A stretch of 64,000 bases of DNA from Nostoc favosum CHAB5714 (GCF_020829495.1 NZ_JAIVFQ010000005.1:118231-182230); one strand, 5' to 3'. Positions 1-8,655 are shown, counted from the first letter of the stretch. The notes: generated by a model not told the origin, from the sequence alone. Made by a program: numbers and translations.

Positions 1-1
1 T

Positions 2-478
2 GTGATTGGCGAGACAGCGATCGTGGGCGATTACGCCCTGATTTATCAAGGTGTCACCCTTGGCGGGACTGGGAAAGAAAGCGGCAAACGCCATCCAACT
101 TTAGGCTCTCATGTAGTTGTGGGAGCGGGTGCAAAGGTATTGGGAAATATTCAAATTGGCGATCGCGTCCGTATTGGAGCTGGTTCTGTGGTGCTGCGAG
201 ATGTTCCCAGTAACACTACTGTAGTTGGGATTCCAGGGCGCGTGACTCGTCAGAACAACTCGTCTACCAATGTTCTGGATCATGATAAAGTACGGGACGT
301 AGAAGCTGAAGTCATCCGCGCTCTATTTGAACGCGTCAAGGCTCTAGAGAAACAGTTCGAGGAGTTGCAACAATCAAGTTTGTCCCCAACTGAGCTTGAC
401 GACGAACCAACCGACAACCCTAAGAGCAATAATTCTGATGGGATAATTGAAGATTTTCTCGATGGTGCAGGAATTTAA
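2..478 (+). CDS. cysE: Serine O-acetyltransferase, C-terminal part (cut by window edge)
   Basis: This is the C-terminal part of a serine O-acetyltransferase, which makes O-acetylserine from serine and acetyl-CoA for cysteine synthesis in the cytoplasm. The visible part is a left-handed beta-helix hexapeptide domain with the CysE-type stretch [10 protein letters not shown] followed by KRHPT and the closing IPGRV motif (residues about 18-80 of the fragment). A roughly 75-residue hydrophilic, acidic tail follows, as in other cyanobacterial CysE/SrpH proteins. The reading frame is open to the first base, so the true start lies upstream and GTG at position 2 is not a real start. It sits next to a sulfur uptake region, which fits the role. 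The family call is firm; whether it is the constitutive CysE or the sulfur-regulated SrpH form cannot be decided. Confidence 0.9.
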   Translation: MIGETAIVGDYALIYQGVTLGGTGKESGKRHPTLGSHVVVGAGAKVLGNIQIGDRVRIGAGSVVLRDVPSNTTVVGIPGRVTRQNNSSTNVLDHDKVRDVEAEVIRALFERVKALEKQFEELQQSSLSPTELDDEPTDNPKSNNSDGIIEDFLDGAGI

Positions 479-677
479 TTTTGGGCATTGGGCATCGGGC
501 ATGGGGCATTAGGCATTAGGCATTGGTTATTAATTATTCTCCTCTGCTCCCCCTGCTCCCCCTGCTCCCCCTGCTCCTTCATCTCCCCACTCCCCTCTTT
601 AAAATATTCATAGCCTCTTAGAACCTGATATAAATATAATACTACGGTTAATTTATCGGAGAATAGTTTTATATACT
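479..677. repeat. Spacer with GGGCATT heptamers and CTCCCCCTG repeats
   Basis: The first half holds tandem variants of the heptamer GGGCATT (481-525) and then several copies of CTCCCCCTG (541-585). Both motif classes recur in this window inside coding genes (the RND transporter and recJ). The last 60 bases are AT-rich and probably hold the promoter of the following regulator, but no clear -35/-10 pair was identified. Confidence 0.7.
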
Positions 678-1268
678 ATGGTGTCTTTGTACACAAGCTT
701 ATCTAGCTCAACAAGTAATAATACTAAGGAGCTTTTTGCCCGTAGGTCATTTCTACCAGAGCATCAAAACGGACTCTGGAAGATTGAAACGGGTTTTATC
801 AGGACTTTTACCTATCTGGAAGATGGTACAACCGTCGCTCTGGGATTGTGGGGCCCTGGAGATGTCGTTGGTAAGGCTTTGTCAAAATTAGATCCTTACC
901 AAATGGAATGCCTAACTAAAGTAGAGGCGACGGTCTTACCTTTAGAGGAATGGAGTAAACTAACAGAAACTCTACTTACCCATATCCAACAGGCTCAAGA
1001 ATTGATGGTTATTCGTAGCCATAAAAAAGTTGAAACTATGCTGCTCAAGCTGTTGGCATGGTTATCCAAAAAGTTTGGTTCGGAAGTTGAAAAAGGACGT
1101 TTAATAGATATGCGTCTGACTCACGAAGACCTGGCGGAAATGCTCGGTTCAACTCGTGTGACTATCACTCGTATTCTTGGACAGTTTGAGCAAGAGGGAC
1201 TGATTGCTCGTCTTTCCTTGCATCGAATTGTGCTGCGAGAAGAAGAAATTTGGTACTACGAAATTTAA
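678..1268 (+). CDS. Crp/Fnr-family transcriptional regulator (possibly CysR-like)
   Basis: A 196-residue protein with a short N-terminal cyclic-nucleotide-binding-like beta region (about 20-90), a long dimerisation helix (about 95-130) and a C-terminal winged helix-turn-helix. The HTH is clear at LTHEDLAEMLGSTRVTITRIL (about 146-166), the Crp signature. The effector pocket is shortened compared with Crp (about 210 residues) and lacks an obvious cAMP phosphate-binding arginine motif, so another signal or none is likely. It lies between cysE and sulfate-uptake genes and converges on a NIL-domain gene with a gap of only 6 bases. In other cyanobacteria a Crp-type regulator, CysR, lies beside sulfate permease genes; that role is inferred from position only. 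The start is ATG at 678, with a weak upstream ribosome site. Confidence 0.85.
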   Translation: MVSLYTSLSSSTSNNTKELFARRSFLPEHQNGLWKIETGFIRTFTYLEDGTTVALGLWGPGDVVGKALSKLDPYQMECLTKVEATVLPLEEWSKLTETLLTHIQQAQELMVIRSHKKVETMLLKLLAWLSKKFGSEVEKGRLIDMRLTHEDLAEMLGSTRVTITRILGQFEQEGLIARLSLHRIVLREEEIWYYEI

Positions 1269-1274
1269 ATTATT

Positions 1275-1613
1275 TCAGCAAAACCAGCTATCGCCGTCAG
1301 CATTCGGTTTGCCCACAATTCTCAGATTCAGGGATTCCAGGTAAGCCAGACCGCTAGAGATTTGTGGCACTGTTCCCCGCAATTCAATGTCAAAGTATCC
1401 TTCTTGATCTGTATTTGGTTGTAGCATAGCTTTAGTAATATTAACTACCAAGCCGTAACTAGAAATTAACTGCGAAATCACAGGCGCTTGCAGATAGCAT
1501 TTAGGAATATATATCCGCAGACGAATCTGGGTGACTTGGCTTTTTGTGTCAACTGAAGAAACCAGTGATAATCTGGTTTGGGAATTGGTTTGATGGTTAT
1601 TTAACGCTGCCAT
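1275..1613 (-). CDS. NIL-domain protein, single domain
   Basis: A small soluble protein of 112 residues whose residues about 28-105 form one NIL domain, the domain otherwise found at the C-terminus of methionine ABC transporter ATPases (MetN) and on some ferredoxins. Visible signature: an RLRIYIPK start, then PVISQLISSYGLVVNIT, GYFDIELRG and a closing LAYLESLNL. The N-terminal 27 residues are low-complexity and not part of the domain. It ends 6 bases from the convergent Crp-type gene and is followed upstream by a two-domain NIL gene in the same direction, 22 bases away, so the two are probably co-transcribed. The domain suggests binding of a sulfur amino acid or a related small ligand, but the function of stand-alone NIL proteins is not established. 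Confidence 0.85.
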   Translation of the reverse strand: MAALNNHQTNSQTRLSLVSSVDTKSQVTQIRLRIYIPKCYLQAPVISQLISSYGLVVNITKAMLQPNTDQEGYFDIELRGTVPQISSGLAYLESLNLRIVGKPNADGDSWFC

Positions 1614-1635
1614 TGGATAGTGAGTATTTTATTAA

Positions 1636-2301
1636 TTAGCGTAGGCGTAGCCCGTCGTAGACATCGCTATAAACGCTAGACAAATCCAGCCAAATTGGTA
1701 GCCCCAGTTTTTCTAAATAACTCAGGCTAGAATAGAGTTGCTTTGTCCTCCCCCACAAATCCAAATCAAACCAGCCGTCATCTTCGGTATCGGGTTGAAG
1801 TCTAGCACTGGTGATATTGACTGTTAGTCCATAACGAGAAACTAACTCGGAAATCACTGGTTCTTCGTAATAAGATTTTAAGACGCACAGTTGCAAGCGC
1901 AATCGACTGGTTTGACCGAGAGAAATCCATTGCTGGAATTGTTCTTGCCATTGATTTTTTAGCCATGCAGAGTCTTTGAGACTCCGTTTGCTAGCTGGAT
2001 GTGGGAAAGTTAAAGAGTGTTGGTTGGGTTGAATCTGGGTAGCGATCGCTAATTCCAGCAAATTCACTCCCAATCCTTGCAAGTAAGATAGGCTATTTGT
2101 CAGTTTTTGAGGATTTCCCGAAAGATCCAAATCAAACCAGCCATCGCTGTCACTGTCGGATGTCAAGGATGCAGCTTTGATATTGACGGTTAAACCATAA
2201 CGAGACACCAGCCGGGAAATTACAGGTTGCCTGTGATAACGCTGAGGCACGAGAATGCGGCTGTGGACTGAAGCGGGTTCTACAGATTTACTCTGAGACA
2301 T
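1636..2301 (-). CDS. Tandem NIL-domain protein (two domains)
   Basis: This protein has about 221 residues with two NIL domains. The first (about 12-90) contains PVISRLVSRYGLTVNI and DGWFDLDLSG. The second (about 135-213) contains PVISELVSRYGLTVNI and DGWFDLDLWG. A linker of about 45 residues rich in Q, K and W joins them. The two copies are more like each other in the core than in the linker, which points to internal duplication. I chose ATG at 2301. The frame extends to a TTG at 2316, but the extension adds only five residues and has no better ribosome site. It shares direction and close spacing with the downstream single-NIL gene. Its upstream 640 bases carry a repeat element. The role is probably a sulfur-ligand sensor or partner of sulfate uptake, inferred from context. 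Confidence 0.85.
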   Translation of the reverse strand: MSQSKSVEPASVHSRILVPQRYHRQPVISRLVSRYGLTVNIKAASLTSDSDSDGWFDLDLSGNPQKLTNSLSYLQGLGVNLLELAIATQIQPNQHSLTFPHPASKRSLKDSAWLKNQWQEQFQQWISLGQTSRLRLQLCVLKSYYEEPVISELVSRYGLTVNITSARLQPDTEDDGWFDLDLWGRTKQLYSSLSYLEKLGLPIWLDLSSVYSDVYDGLRLR

Positions 2302-2763
2302 CAGATTAATTCCCAATAGCGATGCCTAGGTTGGGTTGCGCCTACGCAATTTTTAGGTTCGGCAGAGGATTTTGCTGATGCCCTACCCCTACAACTCAAC
2401 TGCGCTTGCTTGAATGTCAGCCTTATAGAGATTTTCATATTTTTGGCTTCTATTAAACTACGGTAACACTATCGATTTAACGCATTTACTTGTTATGTAA
2501 AGGACAATCTCACAAAATACGCAAAAAAGCAATCAGTAAATTCACGCAAATTATGGTCAATTTATGTAGAGTAATTGACGATAAACCAATTAAGAATTTA
2601 TTGCATCTGTCCGTTAGATGATATTGTCATTATCTTGGAATTAAAACTGAAGGGCGATACTCATTACCAAGTGATTAAAGGGTTCCCGAAATTAGCTTAG
2701 GTGGCGTTATAAAAATTTTGTTAGATTTTATTATCTCATAGTGGGCATACTGCAAGTATCAAG

Positions 2764-2904
2764 TCTGACTCTTCACGGTATCTGAAAAACCTCACTTCTA
2801 TTTCTCTCTCCTAACAGGAGAGAGACTTTGAATTTTCTTCCCCCTTCCCGCATCGGGAAGGGGGTTAGGGGGTTAGGTTTTTCGTGATGACGTGAAAAGT
2901 CAGA
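2764..2904. mobile_element. 141-bp inverted-repeat element (MITE-like) with two internal hairpins
   Basis: The ends are 14-base inverted repeats with one mismatch (TCTGACTCTTCACG at 2764-2777, CGTGAAAAGTCAGA at 2891-2904), followed inward by AAAAACCT and AGGTTTTT. Inside are two perfect hairpins: TCTCTCTCCT/AGGAGAGAGA (2803-2825) and CCCCCTTCCCG/CGGGAAGGGGG (2840-2864). It has no coding capacity. The rest of the 2302-2939 spacer is AT-rich and presumably holds the NIL promoter; nothing else was recognised. Confidence 0.7.
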
Positions 2905-2939
2905 TATCAAGTAAGTAGCATCGAAATAGGGAAAACAGT

Positions 2940-3152
2940 ATGTTGACTACACTACCGCAAGAAGAAATTACATCATTGAAGCAAAATTTAAGACGTGAAA
3001 TTAGTAAACTATCAGGTGTTCCAGAAAATAATATACCTAAGTATATTTGCATCAATAATCTGAATTCAAAGCTAGAAAGATTAGAAGAAATCGAGAAAAT
3101 TCTTACTATAGATAAATATAAAATTGTTTTTATAGGTACTATTGTTCATTAA
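2940..3152 (+). pseudogene. Probable N-terminal fragment of a P-loop NTPase, cut before Walker A
   Basis: This is a 70-residue open frame with an ATG preceded by AT-rich DNA. The product is a helical, charged N-terminus (residues 5-55) ending in the hydrophobic strand YKIVFIGTIVH and then a stop. A strand of the form hhFIGT immediately before a glycine-lysine loop is how a P-loop GTPase or ATPase would begin. Here the frame stops exactly where the GxxxxGK(S/T) loop would be, and the DNA turns into tandem GGGTATAA repeats. I read it as a gene cut off by repeat DNA. It could instead be a genuine small protein; the family is not firmly recognised. Confidence 0.45.
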
Positions 3153-3421
3153 GGGTGTAGGGGTATAAGGGTATAAGGGTATAGGGGATATAGCGTTGTC
3201 CGAGGATTGAAACAAATAGCCCAACGCGGTCGTCCCAAGGGATGGGGCAATTACTACCAGAGGTTGTAGGGGTTGCGTCTTTTTCCCTACACCCCTACCA
3301 CCATGCAACCCCTACACCCGCCCCAACGGGGCTGGTAAAGCAAAAACTACAGCTATCGTTTATATTTAGGTATGAGGACGTGCAGCTATCTGTACGCCCG
3401 TACTATGTGTTGCTATAACCC
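3153..3421. repeat. Spacer with GGGTATAA tandem repeats and an inverted TAGGGG / CCCCTA motif
   Basis: Tandem copies of GGGTATAA/GGGTGTA occupy 3153-3190. At 3265-3320 a TGTAGGGGTTGC motif is mirrored by several copies of CCCCTAC, giving a weak inverted structure. No gene is seen on either strand. Confidence 0.6.
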
Positions 3422-3688
3422 TTACCAATCAGTTGCTTTACTGTCATCCCAGACTTCCAATTCCAAGTCGCGGAGATAGGTTAACCCGCTCTGAATTTGT
3501 GCATCTGTTCCTTGTAATTCAAGGTCAAACCAACCATCACCGACAGCATTCGCTCCCAAAATCGCTGCCGTGATATTCACAGTCAGTCCATAGTTAGACA
3601 CCAAGCGAGAAATGACAGGTTCCTGGTGATAATCTTTGGGAATTCTTAGTCGAATCCGTTTGTTGGTAAGTGTATTGTCAGTAGCCAT
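3422..3688 (-). CDS. NIL-domain protein, minimal
   Basis: An 88-residue protein that is almost only a NIL domain (residues about 9-82), with RLRIPKDYHQEPVISRLVSN, YGLTVNITAA, DGWFDLELQG and the final LTYLRDLELEVW. It is the third NIL gene here and the closest to the sulfate permease genes: cysW ends about 150 bases upstream on the same strand, so it may be the last gene of a sbpA-cysT-cysW-NIL transcript. ATG at 3688 is the only sensible start. Co-transcription with a sulfate importer supports a role in sulfur sensing or in gating the transporter, but this is inference. Confidence 0.87.
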   Translation of the reverse strand: MATDNTLTNKRIRLRIPKDYHQEPVISRLVSNYGLTVNITAAILGANAVGDGWFDLELQGTDAQIQSGLTYLRDLELEVWDDSKATDW

Positions 3689-3837
3689 ATCTGAATTATT
3701 TCAATCCCTGATCGGGATTGGTACAGAACTACTCTTAACCCTAACGGTAATTTCCTGATAGGTACTAAATAGATCGTACCATGTCCCATGATTTGCTTGT
3801 ATCCTATTCAAAGGATAACTATAATCTCTTGATTTTT

Positions 3838-4713
3838 CTATTCAACATCTTTAATGCGGGTTTTCCGTTCCAGAATCTCCTTCAGCACTAAGGTTACTAC
3901 TGCTAGCAACGCTAACAGTACAGCCGCAGAGAAGGCAGCTTCTGTTTCATATTGTTTGTAAGCCTCTTCTACAAACAGTGGTAGGCTCTGGGTTTGGTCA
4001 GCAATGTTGCCAGATACGACCGAAACCGCGCCGAATTCACCCATTGCTCTGGCATTGGTCAAAATTAAACCGTAGAGTAAACCCCAACGGATACTAGGCA
4101 AGGTGACGCGCCAAAATATTTGCCAATCTTTCGCACCTAGAGTTCTAGCAGCTTCTTCTTGATCCTTACCAAATTCCTCTAAAACAGGAATTACTTCCCG
4201 CGCTACAAAGGGCATACTCACAAACGCTGTAGCCAGCACCATACCTGGAAAGGCAAAGATAATTTTGATATCATGAGCCTGGAGCCAAGGCCCAAACCAG
4301 CCATTGCGTCCGTAAAGTAGCACAATCATCAATCCTGCGACTACGGGCGAGATGGAAAAGGGCAGGTCAATAATGCTCAAAACTACGGCGCGTCCGGGAA
4401 ATTTATGACGAGCGATCGCCCAAGCTGCACATAAACCAAATACCGTATTTAAAGGTAGAGAAATCACAGCCAGCAATAGCGTTAGCCAAGCTGCATGGAG
4501 AAAAGCTGGCCGCGTCAGGTTAGCCAGAAATGGCCCAACTCCTTTGCTGAAGGCTTGGACAAAAACGTTAATTGCCGGGATATATTGAACTAGGGCTAAA
4601 TAGGCGATCGCTATACCAATTAAAACTATTGGCACCCAACTCTTCTGTTCTTTAGGCTTGGGCGTATGTGTATCAGATGCAGATGAGTGAAAACTTGGCT
4701 TATCTACTGTCAT
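3838..4713 (-). CDS. cysW: Sulfate ABC transporter permease CysW
   Basis: An inner-membrane permease subunit of the sulfate/thiosulfate importer, 291 residues. About 25 N-terminal residues are hydrophilic, and then six transmembrane segments follow. The binding-protein-dependent transport signature is visible as EEAARTLGA followed by a conserved LP (residues 186-206), which is the contact with the ATPase. Its start overlaps the end of cysT by 14 bases, so translation is coupled. The ATPase CysA that should energise it is not in this window and must be encoded elsewhere. CysT and CysW resemble each other; this one is called CysW from the order sbpA-cysT-cysW and its sequence style. Confidence 0.93.
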   Translation of the reverse strand: MTVDKPSFHSSASDTHTPKPKEQKSWVPIVLIGIAIAYLALVQYIPAINVFVQAFSKGVGPFLANLTRPAFLHAAWLTLLLAVISLPLNTVFGLCAAWAIARHKFPGRAVVLSIIDLPFSISPVVAGLMIVLLYGRNGWFGPWLQAHDIKIIFAFPGMVLATAFVSMPFVAREVIPVLEEFGKDQEEAARTLGAKDWQIFWRVTLPSIRWGLLYGLILTNARAMGEFGAVSVVSGNIADQTQSLPLFVEEAYKQYETEAAFSAAVLLALLAVVTLVLKEILERKTRIKDVE

Positions 4714-5566
4714 ATCGCCTTGCCCATGCTTGTAAGAAATTAATTGCCAATAGCAGTACCAACGAAATTGATAGTAAAACTATGCCAATTACTGTTGCAC
4801 CAGAATAGTCATACTGCTCTAACCGTTGGAAAATCAACACAGGTGCGATTAAATCTTGATAGGGCGTATTGGAAGAGATAATCACAGTCGAACCATATTC
4901 CCCAACTGCACGAGAGAAACCCAAGGCAACACCAGTTAAAATTGTCGGAAATAAAGGTGGCAAAATCACTTTCCAAAAGGTTTGCCATTGAGAAGCACCT
5001 AGACACCAGGAGGCTTCTTCAATTTCATGTTCCATTTCCTGAAGCACGGGTTGCACAGTTCTCACGATAAAAGGTAGTGAGATAAATATCATTGCCACCG
5101 CTACTCCCGTGCGGGTAAAAGATACCTTAATTCCCAGTGGTGCTAGTAACGAACCTAACCACCCATTATCACTGTAAACTGTTGCCAAGGTTAGCCCTGC
5201 TACGGAAGTTGGTAGTGCAAAGGGTAAATCTACTGTGGCATCAATCAAGCGTTTTAAGGGGAAGTCATAGCGAACTAGAACCCAAGCAATTAGAGTACCA
5301 AATACGCCATTAAGCAGGGCAGCAAATATTGCTGTCACAAAAGTGACATTATAAGTGGCTAATGCAATATCACTGGTTGCGATCGCCCAAAATCTCGCTG
5401 GAGGTTCTGTACTTGCTTTCAGGAACATGGCAATGATGGGGATAAACAACATCACCGTCAAGTATCCAATGGTGATTCGCCAAGTCCAAGGAACCCGCCC
5501 CAATCTCTTCCAGAATGGCGTTTTGCGTTCAACTTCCACAGAAGGAGATACAGTTGTCATAGTCAA
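4700..5566 (-). CDS. cysT: Sulfate ABC transporter permease CysT
   Basis: Permease partner of CysW in the sulfate/thiosulfate importer of the plasma membrane, 288 residues. A basic N-terminal stretch ([10 protein letters not shown]) precedes six predicted membrane helices. The EAA-type loop reads [19 protein letters not shown], near residue 185, and contains the expected acidic pair and glycine. The gene lies 150 bases downstream of sbpA and overlaps cysW by 14 bases. The sbpA-cysT gap contains multiple TTACGAATTA-type repeats forming an inverted structure, which could weaken expression of the permease genes relative to the abundant binding protein; that last point is inference. Confidence 0.93.
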   Translation of the reverse strand: MTMTTVSPSVEVERKTPFWKRLGRVPWTWRITIGYLTVMLFIPIIAMFLKASTEPPARFWAIATSDIALATYNVTFVTAIFAALLNGVFGTLIAWVLVRYDFPLKRLIDATVDLPFALPTSVAGLTLATVYSDNGWLGSLLAPLGIKVSFTRTGVAVAMIFISLPFIVRTVQPVLQEMEHEIEEASWCLGASQWQTFWKVILPPLFPTILTGVALGFSRAVGEYGSTVIISSNTPYQDLIAPVLIFQRLEQYDYSGATVIGIVLLSISLVLLLAINFLQAWARRYDSR

Positions 5567-5717
5567 AAATTCAAAATTTAAAAGAAGTTTTTTGTAAGTA
5601 TTCGTAATTCGTAATTATTACTCCACAACTGTTCGCACAGCGTGCCATAAGCTTTGTTAGTTGCTCTGTCCTTCAATTACGAATTACGAATTACGAATTA
5701 TGTTGACTAATTACCGT
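5567..5717. repeat. Inverted TTACGAATTA repeats between sbpA and cysT
   Basis: Direct copies of ATTCGTAATT near 5598-5618 face three copies of TTACGAATTA at 5677-5700. They can pair over a loop of about 60 bases containing an internal ACAGCGTGCC. The same motif appears at 8850-8938 and near 42000. Confidence 0.65.
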
Positions 5718-6857
5718 TTATTTTTGGGCTTGAATTTTGTCAAACACGCCCCCATCTGCGAAGAACTTCTTATCAATTGCTTCCCAACCGCCTAAGTCTG
5801 CAACTGTACCCAAAGTTTTCACCTTGGGAAATTTGTCTGTAACTTCTTTAGTTTGAGCTATAGTCTCATCCACAGGACGGAATCCCAATTTGACAAACTC
5901 TTGCTGTGCTTCTGGGGTATAGAGGTATTTCACAAAACCTTCAGCAACTTCGCGGGTTCCGTGCTTATCGACGTTCTTATCTACCACAGCGATCGGATTG
6001 TCAATGGATATATTCACATCGGGAACGACATACTCAACCTTTTCGCCCTTTTGCTGTGCCAAAATCACTTCGTTTTCGTAGTTGATTAAGACATCTCCCT
6101 GCCCTTGCTTGGCGAATGTATCAGTCGCTTCCCGCGCATCTTTAGGCAAGATTGGCACATTTTTGTAGACTTTAGTCACAAATTCAGTAGCTTTAGCCTC
6201 ATCGCCACCTGTTTTAATTACAGAATCCCATAGTGCTAAGAAATTCCACTTAGCAACGCCTGACGTTTTGGGGTTAGCAGTAATCAGTTTTACACCGTCT
6301 TTAGCTAAATCTTCCCAGTTCTTGATACCTTTAGGATTGCCTGAACGAGTGACTAATGCTGCAACTGATTTGGAGACAATCCCATTGTTGGGAACTTCTT
6401 TCTCCCAACCTGGTTGAATCAATCCAGCCTTCTCAATCTTTGAGGTGTCTCCAGCTAGTGCCAAATGAACAACATCTGCTTCCAAACCATCGATAACAGC
6501 GCGAGTTTGGGAACCAGATCCCCCATAGCTTTGTTTGAAGGTGACAGTTTGGTTATGGTCTTTCTTCCACTGTTCTACAAACTTAGGAATGATGGCTTCG
6601 TGAGCTGCTTTGGTAACTGCAAAAGAAACCAGGGTTAGTTCAACATTATCCTTGCTTGCAGCAACAGGACTAGCAGTAGGGGTTTCAGAGGAAGAATTAC
6701 TCCCAGTTCCACCAGAGCAGGCAGCAAGCGCCACACTCAATACAGTGCCTACCAAAAAGAGTGATACAAAGCCTTTGAGCGAATTTAGTCTGAACCGATA
6801 CGTTCTATTGAACGCGATCGCTTGTAACTTTTTCAGTGGGCGTTGCCACAAACTCAT
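5718..6857 (-). CDS. sbpA: Sulfate-binding protein of the sulfate ABC transporter
   Basis: Extracytoplasmic solute-binding protein (379 residues) that captures sulfate in the periplasm and delivers it to CysT/CysW. The N-terminus has a positive stretch, a hydrophobic core (about 30-46) and a lipobox-like LAAC ending at Cys47, so it is probably a lipoprotein. A serine-rich tether (48-70) precedes the mature domain. The body contains the SBP/CysP hallmarks SYGGSGSQTRAVIDGLEADVV and the later GDVLINYENEV and VDKNVDKHGTREVAEGFV. The start ATG at 6857 has a good ribosome site (GGAGG). It is first in the sbpA-cysT-cysW order. A close paralog occurs at 54.9-56.1 kb beside the phosphate transporter genes. 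Confidence 0.95.
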   Translation of the reverse strand: MSLWQRPLKKLQAIAFNRTYRFRLNSLKGFVSLFLVGTVLSVALAACSGGTGSNSSSETPTASPVAASKDNVELTLVSFAVTKAAHEAIIPKFVEQWKKDHNQTVTFKQSYGGSGSQTRAVIDGLEADVVHLALAGDTSKIEKAGLIQPGWEKEVPNNGIVSKSVAALVTRSGNPKGIKNWEDLAKDGVKLITANPKTSGVAKWNFLALWDSVIKTGGDEAKATEFVTKVYKNVPILPKDAREATDTFAKQGQGDVLINYENEVILAQQKGEKVEYVVPDVNISIDNPIAVVDKNVDKHGTREVAEGFVKYLYTPEAQQEFVKLGFRPVDETIAQTKEVTDKFPKVKTLGTVADLGGWEAIDKKFFADGGVFDKIQAQK

Positions 6858-7278
6858 TCTATTTCCTCCACTAAATCTACAAATAATTGATCGGAATACA
6901 GTTACATAGTGTTTATCATCCTGGATGATTCCATGTATCTAGTTGCAAACACCAACAAACCTCACATTCTTTATCAAGAATATGGCGATTCTACCAGTTC
7001 TGTGAGGAATTACAATGCTTTTATTTTCAACTATCAAGTTGTCATCACAATTGGCTACCTAATGGATCAGGCAAATTGCTTCATTAGTCATTAGTCCAAG
7101 AGAAACCACGCCCACTCTTTGATGTGGTTTGAATTAGTCTGATATCATTAGTTTTTTTCGCCCAGAAGGGGCCAGGTATGTACCAAAAACTCTTTATGAA
7201 AAACAAAACCCATCTAGAAAGTATCTAAATGGGAAAAATTTCTGGTTAATTTTTGAATTCGCCAACAGGATCAGATTC
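6858..7278. other. Spacer upstream of sbpA; no gene supported
   Basis: An AT-rich region of about 420 bases. It should contain the sbpA promoter. A 61-codon open frame at 6909-7094 has no ribosome site, no recognisable family and no neighbours in phase, so it was not called. No repeat of the types seen elsewhere was recognised here. Confidence 0.6.
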
Positions 7279-8058
7279 TTAACTGAGTGCATATTTCAGG
7301 GGTAGTCCGTCCTGAAAAACTAGTAATTCTCCCGGTTGGATTTGTGTCCAAACTTCGTTGTCAGTGAGGGGTGTGGTAGCAATGACAGCGACGCGATCGC
7401 GTTCTGTAGTCACCTCCCGAAAATCTACGGTCATGTCTTGGTCAATTAAATGGGCAGCTGCAAAGGGCGCTTGGCGGACGATGTAACTGAGATTAGTTGA
7501 GCAATAAGCAAAAAAGTGGACTCCATCTGATAATAAGTAATTAAATATACCCAGTTTTGCAATTACAGCAGTAATTTCTTGCAGCACAGGGTACAGTTCC
7601 TTTATGTCAGGCTTGCCCTGGGGAAAACGCGATCGCAGTGTCTCTAGCATCATACAGAATGCTTTTTCACTATCGGTGTCACCTACGGCTTGATAAAAGC
7701 CCAAATTTTCTGGATCAAAATTTGGTAAATTACCATTGTGGGCAAACACCCAATATTGACCCCACAATTCTCTGCGGAAAGGATGGCAGTTGTGTAAGGC
7801 AACTTCACCCTGAGTAGCTTTACGGATATGGGCAATGACATGGGTTGAGTGGATGGGATAACTCCGCACAAACTCGGCTACCGGAGAAGCAACAGAAGGC
7901 TGGGCATCTAAAAACATTCGACATCCCTTTCCTTCAAAGAAAGCAATGCCCCAACCATCGCTATGATCATCCGTTTTTCCTCCCCGTGCAGAAAACCCTT
8001 CAAAAGAAAAGCAAATATCCGTTGGAACATTGCAATTCATTCCGAGCAATTGACACAT
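7279..8058 (-). CDS. Class II glutamine amidotransferase (YafJ-like)
   Basis: A predicted cytoplasmic N-terminal-nucleophile hydrolase that releases ammonia from glutamine. The frame extends to 8076, but ATG at 8058 is chosen because it places Cys at position 2 (MCQLLGMN), as required for the catalytic nucleophile after Met removal. Further class II motifs follow: DGWGIAFF (about 36-43), HIRKAT (about 78-83), a GDTDSEKAF stretch and FAHNGNLPNF (about 104-113). The length of 259 residues matches the stand-alone YafJ family, which has no synthase domain, so the acceptor of the ammonia is unknown. The neighbours (repeat array, purE) are not obviously linked. Confidence 0.9.
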   Translation of the reverse strand: MCQLLGMNCNVPTDICFSFEGFSARGGKTDDHSDGWGIAFFEGKGCRMFLDAQPSVASPVAEFVRSYPIHSTHVIAHIRKATQGEVALHNCHPFRRELWGQYWVFAHNGNLPNFDPENLGFYQAVGDTDSEKAFCMMLETLRSRFPQGKPDIKELYPVLQEITAVIAKLGIFNYLLSDGVHFFAYCSTNLSYIVRQAPFAAAHLIDQDMTVDFREVTTERDRVAVIATTPLTDNEVWTQIQPGELLVFQDGLPLKYALS

Positions 8059-8302
8059 GGATGTTGCAGCTCTCAATTTTTGACTAAGGCCTCAGGATCA
8101 AGATACTTCAGAATGCTGCATTGATCTGGAGCGATCGCTTCAATCTTAGACTTTTTCAGTAGTACATGGTCAATATAAAAAACTACACAAGTCATTGAGA
8201 AAACGCAAGGGTTTGGGATTGCTTCTTTAGGAGACGCGATAGCCGTTCGCGCTAGCGTCTCCAAAGGAGAAGGCTTAAGCTTCGCTTATCACCAACACTT
8301 CC

Positions 8303-8580
8303 AAACAAGCAAATGGAGTCGCCCAACAAGCAAATGGAGTCGCCCAACAAGCAAATGCGATCGCCCAACAAGCAAATGCGATCGCCCAACAAGCAAATGG
8401 AGTCGCCTAACAAGCAAATGGAGTCGCCCAACAAGCAAATGGAGTCGCCAAACAAGCAAATGGAGTCGCCAAACAAGCAAATGGAGTCGCCAAACAAGCA
8501 AATGGAGTCGCCAAACAAGCAAATGGAGTCGCCAAACAAGCAAATGGAGTCGCCAAACAAGCAAATGGAGTCGCCGAAAT
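8303..8580. repeat. Tandem array of 13 copies of a 21-bp unit (array 1)
   Basis: Thirteen head-to-tail copies of a 21-bp unit built around CAAATGGAGTCGCC and AACAAG. Two copies (about 8343-8385) replace GGAGTCGC by the HIP1 octamer GCGATCGC, and the later copies change CCCAAC to CCAAAC. Since 21 is a multiple of three, long open frames arise in several phases, including a MESPNKQ heptapeptide repeat on the plus strand. These lack a ribosome site and are not called. The 14-base core CAAATGGAGTCGCC is shared with array 3 at 62.5 kb. The flank 8059-8302 holds a GCGCTAGCGTCTCC-type dispersed repeat but no gene. Confidence 0.95.
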
Positions 8581-8635
8581 CCCAACAAAGTAATACCAAT
8601 TTAGGAAAATAATCCAACAGATAAACCATTTGTAG

Positions 8636-8655
8636 AGACGCGATTCATCGCGTCT
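8636..8655. repeat. 20-bp palindrome AGACGCGATT(A/C)ATCGCGTCT, intergenic copy
   Basis: One copy of the palindromic unit with a single central mismatch (C for A). It lies in the 8581-8938 spacer, which also holds GCCCAATGCCC heptamers (8695-8720) and TTACGAATTA repeats with a GCGTTAGCGAG-type insert (8848-8938). The spacer contains no gene. Confidence 0.8.

Noticed and set aside
6909..7094. 61-codon open frame upstream of sbpA
   Set aside because: No ribosome site, no recognisable domain, AT-rich composition like the surrounding spacer.
8073..8264. 63-codon minus-strand frame ending at the glutamine amidotransferase start
   Set aside because: No recognised domain, starts inside a dispersed repeat, and would overlap the next gene's alternative start.
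8289..8580. CRISPR array
   Set aside because: Units are contiguous 21-mers with no unique spacers, and no cas genes are nearby. The same applies to arrays 2 and 3.
8313..8612. 99-codon open frame with MESPNKQ repeats over array 1
   Set aside because: It exists because the tandem unit is 21 bases and lacks stops. The opposite strand and another frame are equally open, and there is no ribosome site.
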